DNA of 64,000 bases from Melghiribacillus thermohalophilus (GTDB lineage: Bacteria; Bacillota; Bacilli; Bacillales; Alkalibacillaceae), in NCBI RefSeq assembly GCF_004342905.1, contig NZ_SMAN01000009.1:1-64000 (forward strand), written 5' to 3'. Position numbers and translations under genes: made by a program. Below, in pieces: positions 1 to 9,067 of this stretch; within the stretch, counting starts at the first letter, position 1; each line of letters opens with the position of its first letter. The notes under the pieces are model-generated. The model did not search any database. It saw only the letters and a program-made list of their open reading frames with translations, and was not told the DNA's origin.

Positions 1-79
1 ATGCGTATTCGCATGGAATGTCAGCAACCAGCCTAGCATTTGAAAGCAATCATACGATAGAGGAAGAATCAAGCACATT

Positions 80-301
80 TTGTTGCGGAGAACCTGCTGT
101 TTTAAAAAATTCAATAAATTTACATCCATTAACTCTTTGGTGCTAATTTTAAATGTAATTACATTTATATTTGGGCTTATAGGTTTTTCTAAGGTGAGAG
201 ACTGGAAATCATTATTAAGAAGTATTCTAACTTTAATTCTTACTTTAGGTCTATCAATTTTAATATCCATCATTCTATTTATCGGAGATTTATTTTCATA
301 A
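80..301 (+). CDS. Possible small membrane protein, or tail of a decayed gene
   Basis: This is an open frame of 73 residues with a TTG start and only a weak, distant purine-rich stretch (AGAGGAAG) upstream. The translation has two hydrophobic segments, at about residues 18-36 and 46-70, so it would be a small membrane protein with a short polar loop. A different frame just upstream (from position 3 to about 150) is also open and reads like protein, and the neighbouring 351-771 stretch is clearly decayed. This may therefore be the 3' part of a frameshifted longer gene that begins outside the window. I recognise no family. Confidence 0.3.
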   Translation: MLRRTCCFKKFNKFTSINSLVLILNVITFIFGLIGFSKVRDWKSLLRSILTLILTLGLSILISIILFIGDLFS

Positions 302-350
302 ATATTAAAGACTATTTTACCAATCTATATTTTTAATTTATTGGCTACTC

Positions 351-771
351 TTAGGCGGAATTTTTATTTTGCTTTCCCATGCCCATTAGAAGCTTATCAT
401 CGACTCGATTAGGCTTTCGATCAACATACCCTCAATGACCTTCATTTGAGCTGTACGACGCTTATATTCATGTTCTCCAAACGTAATGACATTCGAATTT
501 ATAACGAGTACTTTCTAACCCTTATCATTCAATAAAAATAGAGATACTAATCCAATTATTGACCTTTTTATATTTTGTGATTAAAAACCGAACCAGTCAT
601 GGGAGAGGCTCTTTTTTACCATATCCCTAATTCTTATTTTCATTCTTGTAAAGCTGATGTGAGTACTTCTTCAATAAAGCCATATTTAATGTCATTTTCC
701 TACAATTGATTGGAATGGGTTATGACTTTGTTTTGCGCTACACGTTTCGACGAAAAAGTATCTTTAACCAT
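351..771 (-). pseudogene. Decayed gene fragments, family unknown
   Basis: No intact frame exists here, but the minus strand holds consecutive protein-like pieces. A piece at 700-771 starts with ATG and reads MVKDTFSSKRVAQNKV. A piece at 640-699 in another frame reads NDIKYGFIEEVLTSALQE. A piece at 420-514 contains VITFGEHEYKRRTAQMKV. After a one-base shift near 415-425 the sequence continues with RKPNRVDDKLLMGMGK and stops at 351. The charged, ordered composition on both sides of the shift and the shared direction suggest one or two genes broken by frameshifts and stops. I could not name the parent family. Whether all pieces come from one gene is inference. Confidence 0.45.
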
Positions 772-836
772 TCCTGAGCGAAGAACTGTTTATTATGGTA
801 CCGTTAGTTAGTCACCTGTAAAATCTGTCATAGATC

Positions 837-1346
837 CTATTTATTTTGATTTATTTTCTCTTTCAAATGAACACCTTCAATGTGCAGCAATTGTCTCTTC
901 ATTTCCAGCCCTCCCACATACCCTGTAAGCGTATGATGAATACCGATGACCCGATGACAGGGAATTATCAATGGCAAAGGGTTATGGGAAATGGCAGAGC
1001 CTGTAGCCCGTGCAAACCTCGAATTTCTTCCAATGGATTCGGCTATTTGAGAATAGGTACGTGTTTCCCCATATGGGATTTTCGTTAACGACTCCCAGAC
1101 CTGTTTTTGAAAAGGAGTGCCGATGAGATCAAAAAGCAAATCAAACTGTTGTCGGTGACCGTGCAAATATTCATGAATCTGGTGACTTACTGATTTCCCC
1201 AGTTCTTTGCTTCTTTTCACAACCTGCTCAGCACTTATAGCATTCCAGAGATGATCCGTTAAAATCACTCGTTGAAGTGCTCCATTGTTTTCATGAAAGA
1301 TAAAGCGCAAACAGCCTATTGTCGTATGGCATTCATCATATATCAT
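837..1346 (-). CDS. ogt: Methylated-DNA--protein-cysteine methyltransferase
   Basis: This is a suicide DNA repair enzyme that moves the methyl group from O6-methylguanine to its own cysteine. At 169 residues it has the usual two-part layout: an N-terminal domain to about residue 75 and the conserved C-terminal domain. That domain carries the PCHRVIG active-site motif with acceptor Cys130, preceded by the helix-turn-helix-like segment IPYGETRTYSQIAESIG and the arginine-finger region RFARATGSAI. The ending GYVGGLEMKRQLLHIEG is typical. The ATG is preceded by GGGGAGGTT at good spacing. The gene stands alone on the minus strand and faces the divergent methyltransferase gene at 1621. Ogt-type rather than Ada-type because no Ada domain is present. 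Confidence 0.93.
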   Translation of the reverse strand: MIYDECHTTIGCLRFIFHENNGALQRVILTDHLWNAISAEQVVKRSKELGKSVSHQIHEYLHGHRQQFDLLFDLIGTPFQKQVWESLTKIPYGETRTYSQIAESIGRNSRFARATGSAISHNPLPLIIPCHRVIGIHHTLTGYVGGLEMKRQLLHIEGVHLKEKINQNK

Positions 1347-1620
1347 ACGCTAGAACCTCCCCATTTGAGATGAAATTCCCTACATGAATAACTTTTTTTC
1401 ATGGGTATATTCCTACTTTTACAGGTAAAACAGAAACATTCTTCCCTTTTCTTGCTGTTTCATTGTTGATCAAAAGCAAATCGGGAGGGTTCACAAAGTC
1501 TGCTTTTAATTCTATAATCGATAGAATCATGCGGTTCCGGTCCCTACTATTCCTTACAACCATTTACATACATTTCCCCTCATGTTACATTAACAAAAAC
1601 CAATTGGGAGAAATAAGGCG

Positions 1621-2232
1621 GTGAGAAAATTGGATAAGAAAAAGTTGATCAAAAAATTCGATAAGCAGGCAGATAAATATGAAAAGTATCTTCAAAAACA
1701 GCAGGGGAAGATGTTCCGTTCAAAAATGTTTTCAAAAGCCAGCGGAAAAACCCTGGAAGTAGCCATTGGCGCCGGTCTCAATATGCCTTACTATCCGAAA
1801 AGCATTGAACTGATAGGAGTTGACTTTAGTCCGGAAATGTTAAAGAAGGCGAGAAAGGCTGCTGAGCAATACGGTATACGTGCGAAATTGCAACTGGCTG
1901 ATGTGGAAGAACTGGATTTTGAAGAAAATACCTTTGACACTATCGTTTCTTCAGGTACTCTCTGTACGTACCAGGATCCCCTCCACATGCTCAATCAGTT
2001 TCAGCGCTGGTGCAAACCAGATGGACAAATTTTAATGATTGAACATGGGATCAGTCAATTCCGATCCATAACGTGGCTGCAAAACCGGCTGAATGGACTG
2101 GCTAAACGGGCGATTGGCTGCAATATGAACCGGGATATTCAAAGACTTCTGAAAGACTCTGATCTTTCAATTGAGAAGATGGATCGAATCATGCTGGGAA
2201 GTCTCTATTTAATACATGCGAAACCTTCTTGA
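1621..2232 (+). CDS. Class I SAM-dependent methyltransferase (UbiE-like)
   Basis: A 203-residue cytosolic methyltransferase. After a basic N-terminus, motif I reads EVAIGAGLNMPYY (the SAM-binding glycine loop, about residues 46-58). An acidic residue follows at the end of beta-2 (GVDFSPEMLKKARK), then ADVEELDFEENTFDTIVSSGTLC, the motif II-III region, and the post-II strand PDGQILMIEHG. This layout is that of the UbiE/phospholipid-methyltransferase-like family; the substrate cannot be read from the sequence. The start is GTG, with GGGAG about ten bases upstream. It is a single gene, divergent from ogt; nothing in the neighbourhood points to a pathway. Confidence 0.85.
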   Translation: MRKLDKKKLIKKFDKQADKYEKYLQKQQGKMFRSKMFSKASGKTLEVAIGAGLNMPYYPKSIELIGVDFSPEMLKKARKAAEQYGIRAKLQLADVEELDFEENTFDTIVSSGTLCTYQDPLHMLNQFQRWCKPDGQILMIEHGISQFRSITWLQNRLNGLAKRAIGCNMNRDIQRLLKDSDLSIEKMDRIMLGSLYLIHAKPS

Positions 2233-2457
2233 TAGCATGTGATCTTTTCCATGAACCTTTACACTGCTCTCGATTGCATTGTTTAAAAAAATAATCATTG
2301 GGTATCAGTACCCGACTCAAGTTTAATAGTGCTCCAGGAATATCAAACGATCGTGTCAAAACGTTACGAATGCAAATCATCTTAGAAGAGAAGGAGGGGA
2401 GTCATCTTGATCTTCATCCTGCTTCCCCAGAGCACCTTTTTCATATATACCTGCATA

Positions 2458-2763
2458 TCATGATTTTACTTCATCTTTTGTAACTTCACGCCACCCATTT
2501 GCTTTAAGATGCTCTAAATAAGTTTCAAGTGTGATTTCTTCTTTGTCTAATACAAGCGGCTTCAGTGAAACAATGCATTCATTTGCAGCATAGTTGACCG
2601 TTACGTTGACGACTTCGTAACCATTATGAAAATCCGGATGAAAACCCGGATCATCTATGATATCTCCTTTAACGGGACGAAAATGAGATTCAAACGTTTT
2701 CATCATCACATGTCCTTGTTGACTGGTTATGGAAGAAACAAATATGACCAAATTTATTTTCAT
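2458..2763 (-). CDS. Small protein of unknown function
   Basis: About 101 residues starting MKINLVIFVSSIT. I do not recognise the family. The sequence is mixed alpha/beta with no membrane segment: a possible beta strand at the start, then DDPGFHPDFHNGYEVVNVTVNYAANECIV, which looks like a compact beta domain, and a helical C-terminus. An upstream in-frame ATG exists at 2784, but AAAGGAG lies just before the ATG pair at 2766/2763; the second has the better spacing (7 nt), so it is chosen here. The gene is single and transcribed towards the methyltransferase gene. Confidence 0.65.
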   Translation of the reverse strand: MKINLVIFVSSITSQQGHVMMKTFESHFRPVKGDIIDDPGFHPDFHNGYEVVNVTVNYAANECIVSLKPLVLDKEEITLETYLEHLKANGWREVTKDEVKS

Positions 2764-2889
2764 CATCTTTCTCCTTTCTAACATTCAATATCATTTCATT
2801 ATAAAACTATATTTATTTTATCACAATGAAACGATAAGGAGCTGCCCGTAAAACGAACTTGTTCTTGTGAGGCAGTCCCCTGTTTTTAT

Positions 2890-4716
2890 CTATTTAAACA
2901 GATCAAGCAGACGGTCCCAGAATCCTTCTACCTCTTTGGTCTGGATGGTCTCCTCCTCATCTATTTCATCCTGCTTCATGCTCTCAGTCTTCATGACGAA
3001 TTGAACAGATGCAACGTTTTGATTTTTAGATGATACGAAGGATACGGGTTCATAATCGGATTTATCGTACTCATGGATCATTGCATACATCTCGTTTTTA
3101 ATCTGGTCAGGCAAATCATTGGTGGAATCAGCGAGCTTTGCCGTTCCCCTTTTTAAGTCAGCTGCTCCACTGGATAACTCATTGCTGCCATTTTTCAAGG
3201 TATTGATTCCGTTGTGCAGATCTGTATAGGCGGCTGATAACGAATGAATCCCATTTGTGTATTCAATTAACCCTTGATGAAAAGACTGATAATTCGTGGA
3301 CAACGTTTGGATCACTTCCTGCAATTGACCCATCGAATCCTGCACGGTCATCTCTTCCAGGCTATTACCCAGCTGTTCTGCCATTTGTTCCAGATTAATC
3401 CTTATCTCACGGATCGATTCAATGATGTGGTTGAGAGCCGGTTCCACACTCTCGAAAGCTTCATTAACCCGGTTATACGTCCCCTTGACTGTTTGGGCTG
3501 CTTCATAGTTTGCGATCAGCTGATCCAGTACATCAGGATCTGCACCGCTTGCATATAACTGATGAATGTCGGTTTCTGAGATTTGTCCTTCCGGAATCGT
3601 CTGAATGGATTGATCCAGTACTTGATAGGCCTCAGCATAGGCGACTTTTAAATCCGCTAATGCCTGTTCCACCTCCTTTAAACCGCCTGCTATATGAGTT
3701 AAACCATTCTGCAGATCTTCTAATTCACTCATGTCCACATGAATGGTTTGATCCGTTACCGATTCGCTTAACGATTTCAGTGCATCATCGATTGATTTGG
3801 AACCTTCGATTACATCTGCCGTACCCTCATCAAGTCCCTGGATTCCTTCTTGATAGTCTGCAGAACCTTTGTGAAGGTTTCGGATCCCGTCGTCCAATGT
3901 TACGAGACCCTGGTGAAGTTCCCGAACTCCTTCATGAACGCCAGCTGTTGCACCGGATAGGGACTTCATATCATCTGTCATATCATCCGTGTCTGGTTGA
4001 TCAATTGCCAGGGATGACGGTACGGCTGTCATTTCAATGCTTTCCATTTCAAACCCTGTCACATCTGCTGTTACGACCAGTTGTTCTTCTTTTTCCGGCA
4101 GAACGGTAAAGGTCACCTGTTTATTTTCCCCTGCACTGGCCATTAAACCGTCTTCAGCCTGGATGTCTGAAAAAACTTCCGTACGAAATGGAATGGTGAT
4201 CTGCAACATATAATTTTCAAAAAAACCGCCCACTGCTGCTTCATTTTTTTTCGTTTCAATCTTTAATTCTAGTTCACCGTCTTTCCCGATGATCTCCTCA
4301 GGTGAAACAAGTTGGCCATTGAAATAATAGAATATATCAATCACCCATGGCAACGGTTTTTCTTCCAAATACCCCTGATAATAAAAAGGTTCATCGCTAG
4401 CAGCAAAAGTAATACGGTCCCCTTTTACGTCAATATCCTGCAGATCTGTTAGATTTTTAACTCGCTTATAAGGCCCAAAATCTTCTATTAAACCTGGCTC
4501 TTCAATGATGAAACTGTTGACCACATACATACCCGTCTGGTTTCCATTTGCATCCAGTGTAGCGTAAACCACTTCAGTCTTTTCAGCATAACTGCCAGAA
4601 CGCTGTCCATCCTGACCGCCAGATGCTGATTGATTGTTTGATGCCGAGACCAGAAGGGTTGGAAGCAACAGAAAACCAATCATCACGATCACGAATAGGC
4701 GTTTGAATATGATCAT
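2890..4716 (-). CDS. Secreted YhgE/Pip-like heptad-repeat protein, partner of MMPL exporter
   Basis: About 608 residues with an N-terminal signal or anchor sequence (FKRLFVIVMIGFLLLPTLLVSA). A beta-rich extracellular region follows. Then come long helical regions rich in seven-residue Leu/Gly repeats (HQGLVTLDDGIRNLHKG, HNGINTLKNGSNELSSG), the hallmark of the YhgE/Pip family. Unlike full YhgE proteins, no C-terminal membrane domain is present; the protein ends in a polar, acidic tail. The gene overlaps the exporter gene by ATGA, so the two are translationally coupled and probably form one envelope complex. The start could be the ATG at 4722 or at 4716; the AAAGGGGGG motif sits eight bases before the second. 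Substrate unknown. Confidence 0.8.
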   Translation of the reverse strand: MIIFKRLFVIVMIGFLLLPTLLVSASNNQSASGGQDGQRSGSYAEKTEVVYATLDANGNQTGMYVVNSFIIEEPGLIEDFGPYKRVKNLTDLQDIDVKGDRITFAASDEPFYYQGYLEEKPLPWVIDIFYYFNGQLVSPEEIIGKDGELELKIETKKNEAAVGGFFENYMLQITIPFRTEVFSDIQAEDGLMASAGENKQVTFTVLPEKEEQLVVTADVTGFEMESIEMTAVPSSLAIDQPDTDDMTDDMKSLSGATAGVHEGVRELHQGLVTLDDGIRNLHKGSADYQEGIQGLDEGTADVIEGSKSIDDALKSLSESVTDQTIHVDMSELEDLQNGLTHIAGGLKEVEQALADLKVAYAEAYQVLDQSIQTIPEGQISETDIHQLYASGADPDVLDQLIANYEAAQTVKGTYNRVNEAFESVEPALNHIIESIREIRINLEQMAEQLGNSLEEMTVQDSMGQLQEVIQTLSTNYQSFHQGLIEYTNGIHSLSAAYTDLHNGINTLKNGSNELSSGAADLKRGTAKLADSTNDLPDQIKNEMYAMIHEYDKSDYEPVSFVSSKNQNVASVQFVMKTESMKQDEIDEEETIQTKEVEGFWDRLLDLFK

Positions 4717-4718
4717 CC

Positions 4719-6779
4719 TCATTTCCCCCCTTTATAAAAGTTTGCTTTCCATGTCGTCTTTTCGATCACCCGATCAAAAATAACCAGCAATGCCGGCAAT
4801 ACAAACACGACCATTCCGAAGGCAAGCAATGCTCCCCGTCCGAGCAGCAGTCCGATCGATGAAACGATCGGGTTCGTTGACGTCAACCATAAAATAAAGC
4901 CGACACTGGATAAAATGGATGCTGAAATAAAGATAGCAAATATTTTTTCATCAATGGTCTGCTTGATCGCTTTCAGTGCAGGCATGTGTTGCCGCAGACT
5001 GCGGTATTTTTCGGTAAACAAAATACCATAATCAACGGTAGCTGCCAGCTGAATGGTACTGATCAGCAAATAGCCGATATAGACTAGTGATGCATCCATA
5101 AAATACGGAACAGACAGGTTAACCCAGACGGATGCCTGGATGGTCATCAGAAGGACAACAGGAATGGATACGGATCGGAACGTAATCAGCAATATCACAG
5201 CAATAGTTACGACTGTCAGCAGATTAACTAAATGGTTATCCTTCTCCACCGTATGTTTAATATCATATAAGGACACACTTTCACCAAGTATATACACCTT
5301 ATCATAATAGGATTCTGCGGTTTTTTCGATCTTTTCAATCAGTGAAAATGCTGCATCTCCCTCCGTATCCGTTTCAGCGTGGACAATCATTCGGGCAAAC
5401 GTTTCCGAATAAAATGGTTCTGTCACTTTTTCATCCAAATAGTCCGATGGAATGACTGGACTGACGGCGTTCACATAAGCATCCACACTTGAGACGCGGG
5501 GCAGCTCTTCCAGTGCCTGAACCAGCTTTTCTTCTCTGGCAATATCTCCATTCGGCACCATTAACACAACCGGCGTCTGTTTACCAAAGATTTCTTCAAT
5601 CGCCACCTGATCTTTTCCGGCACGGGTATGTTCGGGCTGATCCCCGACCCCATATAAAAACGTCGTCTGGCTCTGCGCCAGAAATGCCGGTATGATGATC
5701 ACCAGCAGCAAAAGGAAAGCCGGAATTCTTACTTTCAGCACGCGCCTGCCGACATTTTTAAACTCAGGAACAAGTGGGCGATGACTGGTGCGGTCAATCC
5801 AGTGGTAAAACGTCACGGTTAAGGCCGGTAAAAAGATCATCACACTAACATAACTGAGAAATATGCCTTTTACAAGATTCAGCCCCAGATCCGCTCCAAT
5901 CTCAAAATTCATAAACGTTAATGCCATAAACCCGAAAAACGTAGTGGATGCGCTTGCCGTAATGGCCGGAAATGACTCTTTCATCGCCAATCCCATAGCT
6001 TTCGCCGGATCACTCACCCGACGACGGAAATCTGAAAAACTATGCAACAGGAAGATCGCATAATCCAGAGAGACAGCCAGCTGCAATATAGGGGCCACCG
6101 ACTGGGTTACGAATGAAACTTCACCGATAAAGATATTTGTTCCCAGGTTGATTAATATCGACACACCGATCGCTGTTAAAAAAAACAGCGGTTCAACCCA
6201 GGAATTCGTAGATAAGATTAAAATGACAATGATGATTGGCACTAATAGAGATGCAGCAAACAATGTTTCTTTGAAAGCCATTTTTTGTGAAACGGCGGTA
6301 TTTACTGCTTCACCAGTTACCGCATTTTCTTCCCCAATGACATCATAGATCTGGTCCATAATGGCTGCTTCGTCGCCTTCACGAACCCGCAACGAAAACA
6401 AAGCATTTTCTTGTTTATAGTAGGATTCAATGGCATCCTGATCTGCCATTTCAAGGGGGATCTTCATGTCCATCAGATCATCGAGCCACATGACTCCGGA
6501 AACACCGTCGATTGCCTCGAGTTTTCTTTTATAATCCAGTGCTTCTGCAACCGAAACATCCCGAATCATAACCCTGGCATTGGCCACCGGGTCATCAAAC
6601 TCCTCCTCCATCACATCCACGGCAACCGTTGATGGGGCATCTTCGGGAAGATAATCAACCAGATTATAATTAACCGATACGGCAAATTGGACAATTCCCC
6701 CGATAATCGCCAGAATAAAAAAACTGCTGACGATGCTTTTTCTATGTTTCATCACACGTGATGACAAGGATCGGTACAC
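4719..6779 (-). CDS. MMPL/RND-family transporter
   Basis: A 686-residue membrane protein of the MMPL branch of the RND superfamily. It is built from two similar halves, each with one transmembrane helix, an extracellular loop of about 150 residues, and five clustered helices. The first TM is at about residues 15-35, the first helix bundle at 170-340 and the second at 520-680. The motif LQLAVSLDYAIFLLHSF and its repeat QLAATVDYGILFTEKY place the conserved Asp-Tyr of each half in TM4, the proton-relay region. Such proteins export lipids, peptides or drugs. It is co-transcribed with the YhgE-like gene downstream and divergent from a TetR regulator, so it is probably repressor-controlled and ligand-induced. 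It is shorter than mycobacterial MmpL proteins. Confidence 0.88.
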   Translation of the reverse strand: MYRSLSSRVMKHRKSIVSSFFILAIIGGIVQFAVSVNYNLVDYLPEDAPSTVAVDVMEEEFDDPVANARVMIRDVSVAEALDYKRKLEAIDGVSGVMWLDDLMDMKIPLEMADQDAIESYYKQENALFSLRVREGDEAAIMDQIYDVIGEENAVTGEAVNTAVSQKMAFKETLFAASLLVPIIIVILILSTNSWVEPLFFLTAIGVSILINLGTNIFIGEVSFVTQSVAPILQLAVSLDYAIFLLHSFSDFRRRVSDPAKAMGLAMKESFPAITASASTTFFGFMALTFMNFEIGADLGLNLVKGIFLSYVSVMIFLPALTVTFYHWIDRTSHRPLVPEFKNVGRRVLKVRIPAFLLLLVIIIPAFLAQSQTTFLYGVGDQPEHTRAGKDQVAIEEIFGKQTPVVLMVPNGDIAREEKLVQALEELPRVSSVDAYVNAVSPVIPSDYLDEKVTEPFYSETFARMIVHAETDTEGDAAFSLIEKIEKTAESYYDKVYILGESVSLYDIKHTVEKDNHLVNLLTVVTIAVILLITFRSVSIPVVLLMTIQASVWVNLSVPYFMDASLVYIGYLLISTIQLAATVDYGILFTEKYRSLRQHMPALKAIKQTIDEKIFAIFISASILSSVGFILWLTSTNPIVSSIGLLLGRGALLAFGMVVFVLPALLVIFDRVIEKTTWKANFYKGGK

Positions 6780-6870
6780 ACCCTCTCTTGCACAAATTCA
6801 CTTCACACTTTATCATTATATGGACACCGTGTTGGCTATTCAACAGACAGTTTCATGTTTCATGTCAGTT

Positions 6871-6899
6871 ATCCAACATCTAACGTTTAACTGTTGGAT
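6871..6899. promoter_or_regulatory. Palindromic operator between TetR and exporter genes
   Basis: The inverted repeat ATCCAACA (6871-6878) and TGTTGGAT (6892-6899) is perfect over 8 bp with a 13-bp spacer. It lies 34 bp before the GTG of the TetR gene and about 90 bp before the start of the divergent exporter gene. Size and placement fit a TetR-family operator that controls both directions. Confidence 0.65.
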
Positions 6900-6932
6900 T
6901 GTAACAAATTTGTCAAAAAAGGAGTGGGATGC

Positions 6933-7499
6933 GTGAGTAAAAAGCTGGATCGGCGGAAAAAGTATACCCGTTCTGTCCTCAAACAGAGTTTGATGACGAT
7001 CCTTGAAAACAAACCGATATCTTCCGTTACTGTCAAAGAGATTTGTGACAAAGCAGATATTAACCGCTCCACTTTTTATACCCACTACAGGGATTCGTAC
7101 GACCTCCTGGTAAAAATTGAAGAGGAAATCATTGAAGATTTATATCAATACCTGAAGCAGTATGAATCTTCCCTTGATGAAGAAGGAGAAAAAATGACAA
7201 TCAAACTGCTTGAATACATTGCAGACAATCAATCCATGTTTAAAGTATTACTCAATCAAAATGCAGACCCAGGCTTTGAAAAGAAATTGAATGATGTTGC
7301 CAAACAGTTTCTGATTCATCACTGGATCAGAAAACATGTTCCGGACGAGCGAGAATCGAAGTATTTAAGTACATTTGTAGTGAGCGGTGCCATTCATGTG
7401 ATCAAAGATTGGATTCAACAAGACCTGGATCACTCCATTCCTGATATGGCCAGAATGATTAATCAGTTTATTAATGATGGATTGTCGTATATAAAGTAA
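6933..7499 (+). CDS. TetR/AcrR family transcriptional regulator
   Basis: A 188-residue regulator. The N-terminal DNA-binding domain (about residues 8-60) includes the helix-turn-helix ISSVTVKEICDKADINRSTFYTHY with the typical STFYxHF-like end. The rest is a helical ligand-binding and dimerisation domain with a closing segment MINQFINDGLSYI common in this family. The start is GTG at 6933, with AAAGGAG eight bases upstream; the longer in-frame reading from 6894 would run through the operator and lacks a site. It is divergent from the MMPL/YhgE-like pair, so it most likely represses that operon and itself through the 6871-6899 palindrome. The inducer is unknown. Confidence 0.88.
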   Translation: MSKKLDRRKKYTRSVLKQSLMTILENKPISSVTVKEICDKADINRSTFYTHYRDSYDLLVKIEEEIIEDLYQYLKQYESSLDEEGEKMTIKLLEYIADNQSMFKVLLNQNADPGFEKKLNDVAKQFLIHHWIRKHVPDERESKYLSTFVVSGAIHVIKDWIQQDLDHSIPDMARMINQFINDGLSYIK

Positions 7500-7528
7500 A
7501 AATCGTAAACTTCAATTTGTTCTCATTC

Positions 7529-7575
7529 AACACGAAAAACCCTGGAAACGTTTTGGATCCAGGGTTTTTCGTGTT
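7529..7575. terminator. Bidirectional terminator between TetR and ydbT
   Basis: A long perfect stem pairs AACACGAAAAACCCTGGA with its complement around a short loop. The A-rich and T-rich arms allow it to serve both converging genes. Confidence 0.85.
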
Positions 7576-7597
7576 GAAATGGGTTCGGTGATTTGAA

Positions 7598-9067
7598 TCA
7601 TTGAACCTTTACTTCTTTTTTCCTCTCCCTATACCACTGGTGAAATGTCCGGGCAAAAGATAAGGGTACGTCCGCCACTCCTTCAATATGAACCGGGGTG
7701 GAACGGTTTTTAGTCTGTATGGAAACAAGATGAAACATCCTCTGCAAAAATGACTGTGTAAAACCCACTTCAATCACATTTTTCCGCCTGGTTATAAATA
7801 GTCGGCTGGTAAATCCGCCATGCCACCATTGCACCTGATCGCCGGAAATGGCGTATCTGGTATGATAATAATCCAAAAACCGATTGACCATCATGATCAT
7901 CAATAGAATAACCGACCACACCCACCACGGAATGTGCAAGTCAAATATAGATGGATTGAAGAAATATAAAATGAGTGAAGCAATAACCCACAACCAACCA
8001 GGTTTAAGCAATTTAACGAGCAAAGACACTTTAGGCAGCCGTACCATCTCCTGATCAAATGAATAGGAAGGCAATAACTTTTTGATCAATTCAACCGCCT
8101 GATCCATCGGTAAAAAGGGATACAGGGAATTGACCTGTACAGAATCGTCGCCAAAATCGGAATTTGCGGAACTGATTAACTTCACTTCCGCTAAGCCAAA
8201 TAAGCGTTTGATCAGCGGCTGTTTCATTTCAAGTCCCTGAATTTTCTTTTTTTCAATCGTAAAAAATACCTCATTTAATATTCCCTGTTTGATATAAATA
8301 TGAGTATCATCCGAAGATATTTCATATTTTCCGTACCGTACAAATGTCCGGAACATTCCAGCTACGATAAACAGGCAAACGGCAACAATCATGATGATGA
8401 TTGACAGCCAAATATTGTTGATGATTTGAAAGAACATTCCCTCATACCGCTCAGGGTCCGGCAAGAAAGGTTCTAATTTGTCATATAATGAAACCGCTAT
8501 GGGAATCACCGCAAGAAAACTTAAGGAAGTAAAACTCGCTTTCCACAAATCCCTCCTCGATGGTGAAAAGTGAACTTCTGCAATCCGGATAGTTTCTTTC
8601 GATTCAGTTTCCGGTAGCCGGGTATGGTTTTTTTCTACCCTTTTTACAATATCCATCAACCATGAAGCCTGTTTTTTGGTTAAAACTTCAAACTTAATTT
8701 CATCGTCAACTCCATCCATGGCCGTTTCAAATGTTAGTGACGTTACTCCAAATATCCTGTGAAATAATGTGGTTCTCTGGGAAACGTTTTGAATCCTGTT
8801 AAACGGAATGATGCTTGTCTGTCTAACAAATATTCCTTTCTTCAGCTTAAAGGACTGATTGTCCTGGAACTCATAGGTTGTCATAAACCAGTTTAAGATG
8901 ATATAAATCAGATGGACAGAGGCATAGAACAAAAATGCATATCTGCCGTACTCAAAAAGCCAGAAAGTCGAGTTCCCTTTGATGACAAATAAAACGAATC
9001 CAGGAACAAAATGATTTTTCATGAATTGCCATAACCGAAACAATATCGTTAACGGATGATATCTCAT
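7598..9067 (-). CDS. ydbT: YdbT-like membrane protein with bacterial PH (bPH2) domains
   Basis: A 489-residue membrane protein. Pairs of hydrophobic helices (about residues 15-65, 175-245 and 355-395) alternate with cytoplasmic bPH2-type beta domains; the first contains QTSIIPFNRIQNVSQRTTLFHRIFG, the YdbT signature-like stretch, and it is echoed by FFTIEKKKIQGLEMKQPLIKRLFG and ITRRKNVIEVGFTQSFLQRMF. The family occurs next to YdbS, as here, where the two overlap by 4 bp. The role is not well defined; the B. subtilis pair has been linked to resistance to antimicrobial peptides. Length and order match B. subtilis ydbST. Confidence 0.85.
   Translation of the reverse strand: MRYHPLTILFRLWQFMKNHFVPGFVLFVIKGNSTFWLFEYGRYAFLFYASVHLIYIILNWFMTTYEFQDNQSFKLKKGIFVRQTSIIPFNRIQNVSQRTTLFHRIFGVTSLTFETAMDGVDDEIKFEVLTKKQASWLMDIVKRVEKNHTRLPETESKETIRIAEVHFSPSRRDLWKASFTSLSFLAVIPIAVSLYDKLEPFLPDPERYEGMFFQIINNIWLSIIIMIVAVCLFIVAGMFRTFVRYGKYEISSDDTHIYIKQGILNEVFFTIEKKKIQGLEMKQPLIKRLFGLAEVKLISSANSDFGDDSVQVNSLYPFLPMDQAVELIKKLLPSYSFDQEMVRLPKVSLLVKLLKPGWLWVIASLILYFFNPSIFDLHIPWWVWSVILLMIMMVNRFLDYYHTRYAISGDQVQWWHGGFTSRLFITRRKNVIEVGFTQSFLQRMFHLVSIQTKNRSTPVHIEGVADVPLSFARTFHQWYRERKKEVKVQ

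Noticed and set aside
3510-4109. A 199-codon plus-strand open frame opposite the YhgE-like gene
   Set aside because: It is antisense to a gene with clear signal peptide, repeats and coupling. The translation is rich in His, Leu, Pro and Arg, as expected from a shadow frame, and has no ribosome binding site.
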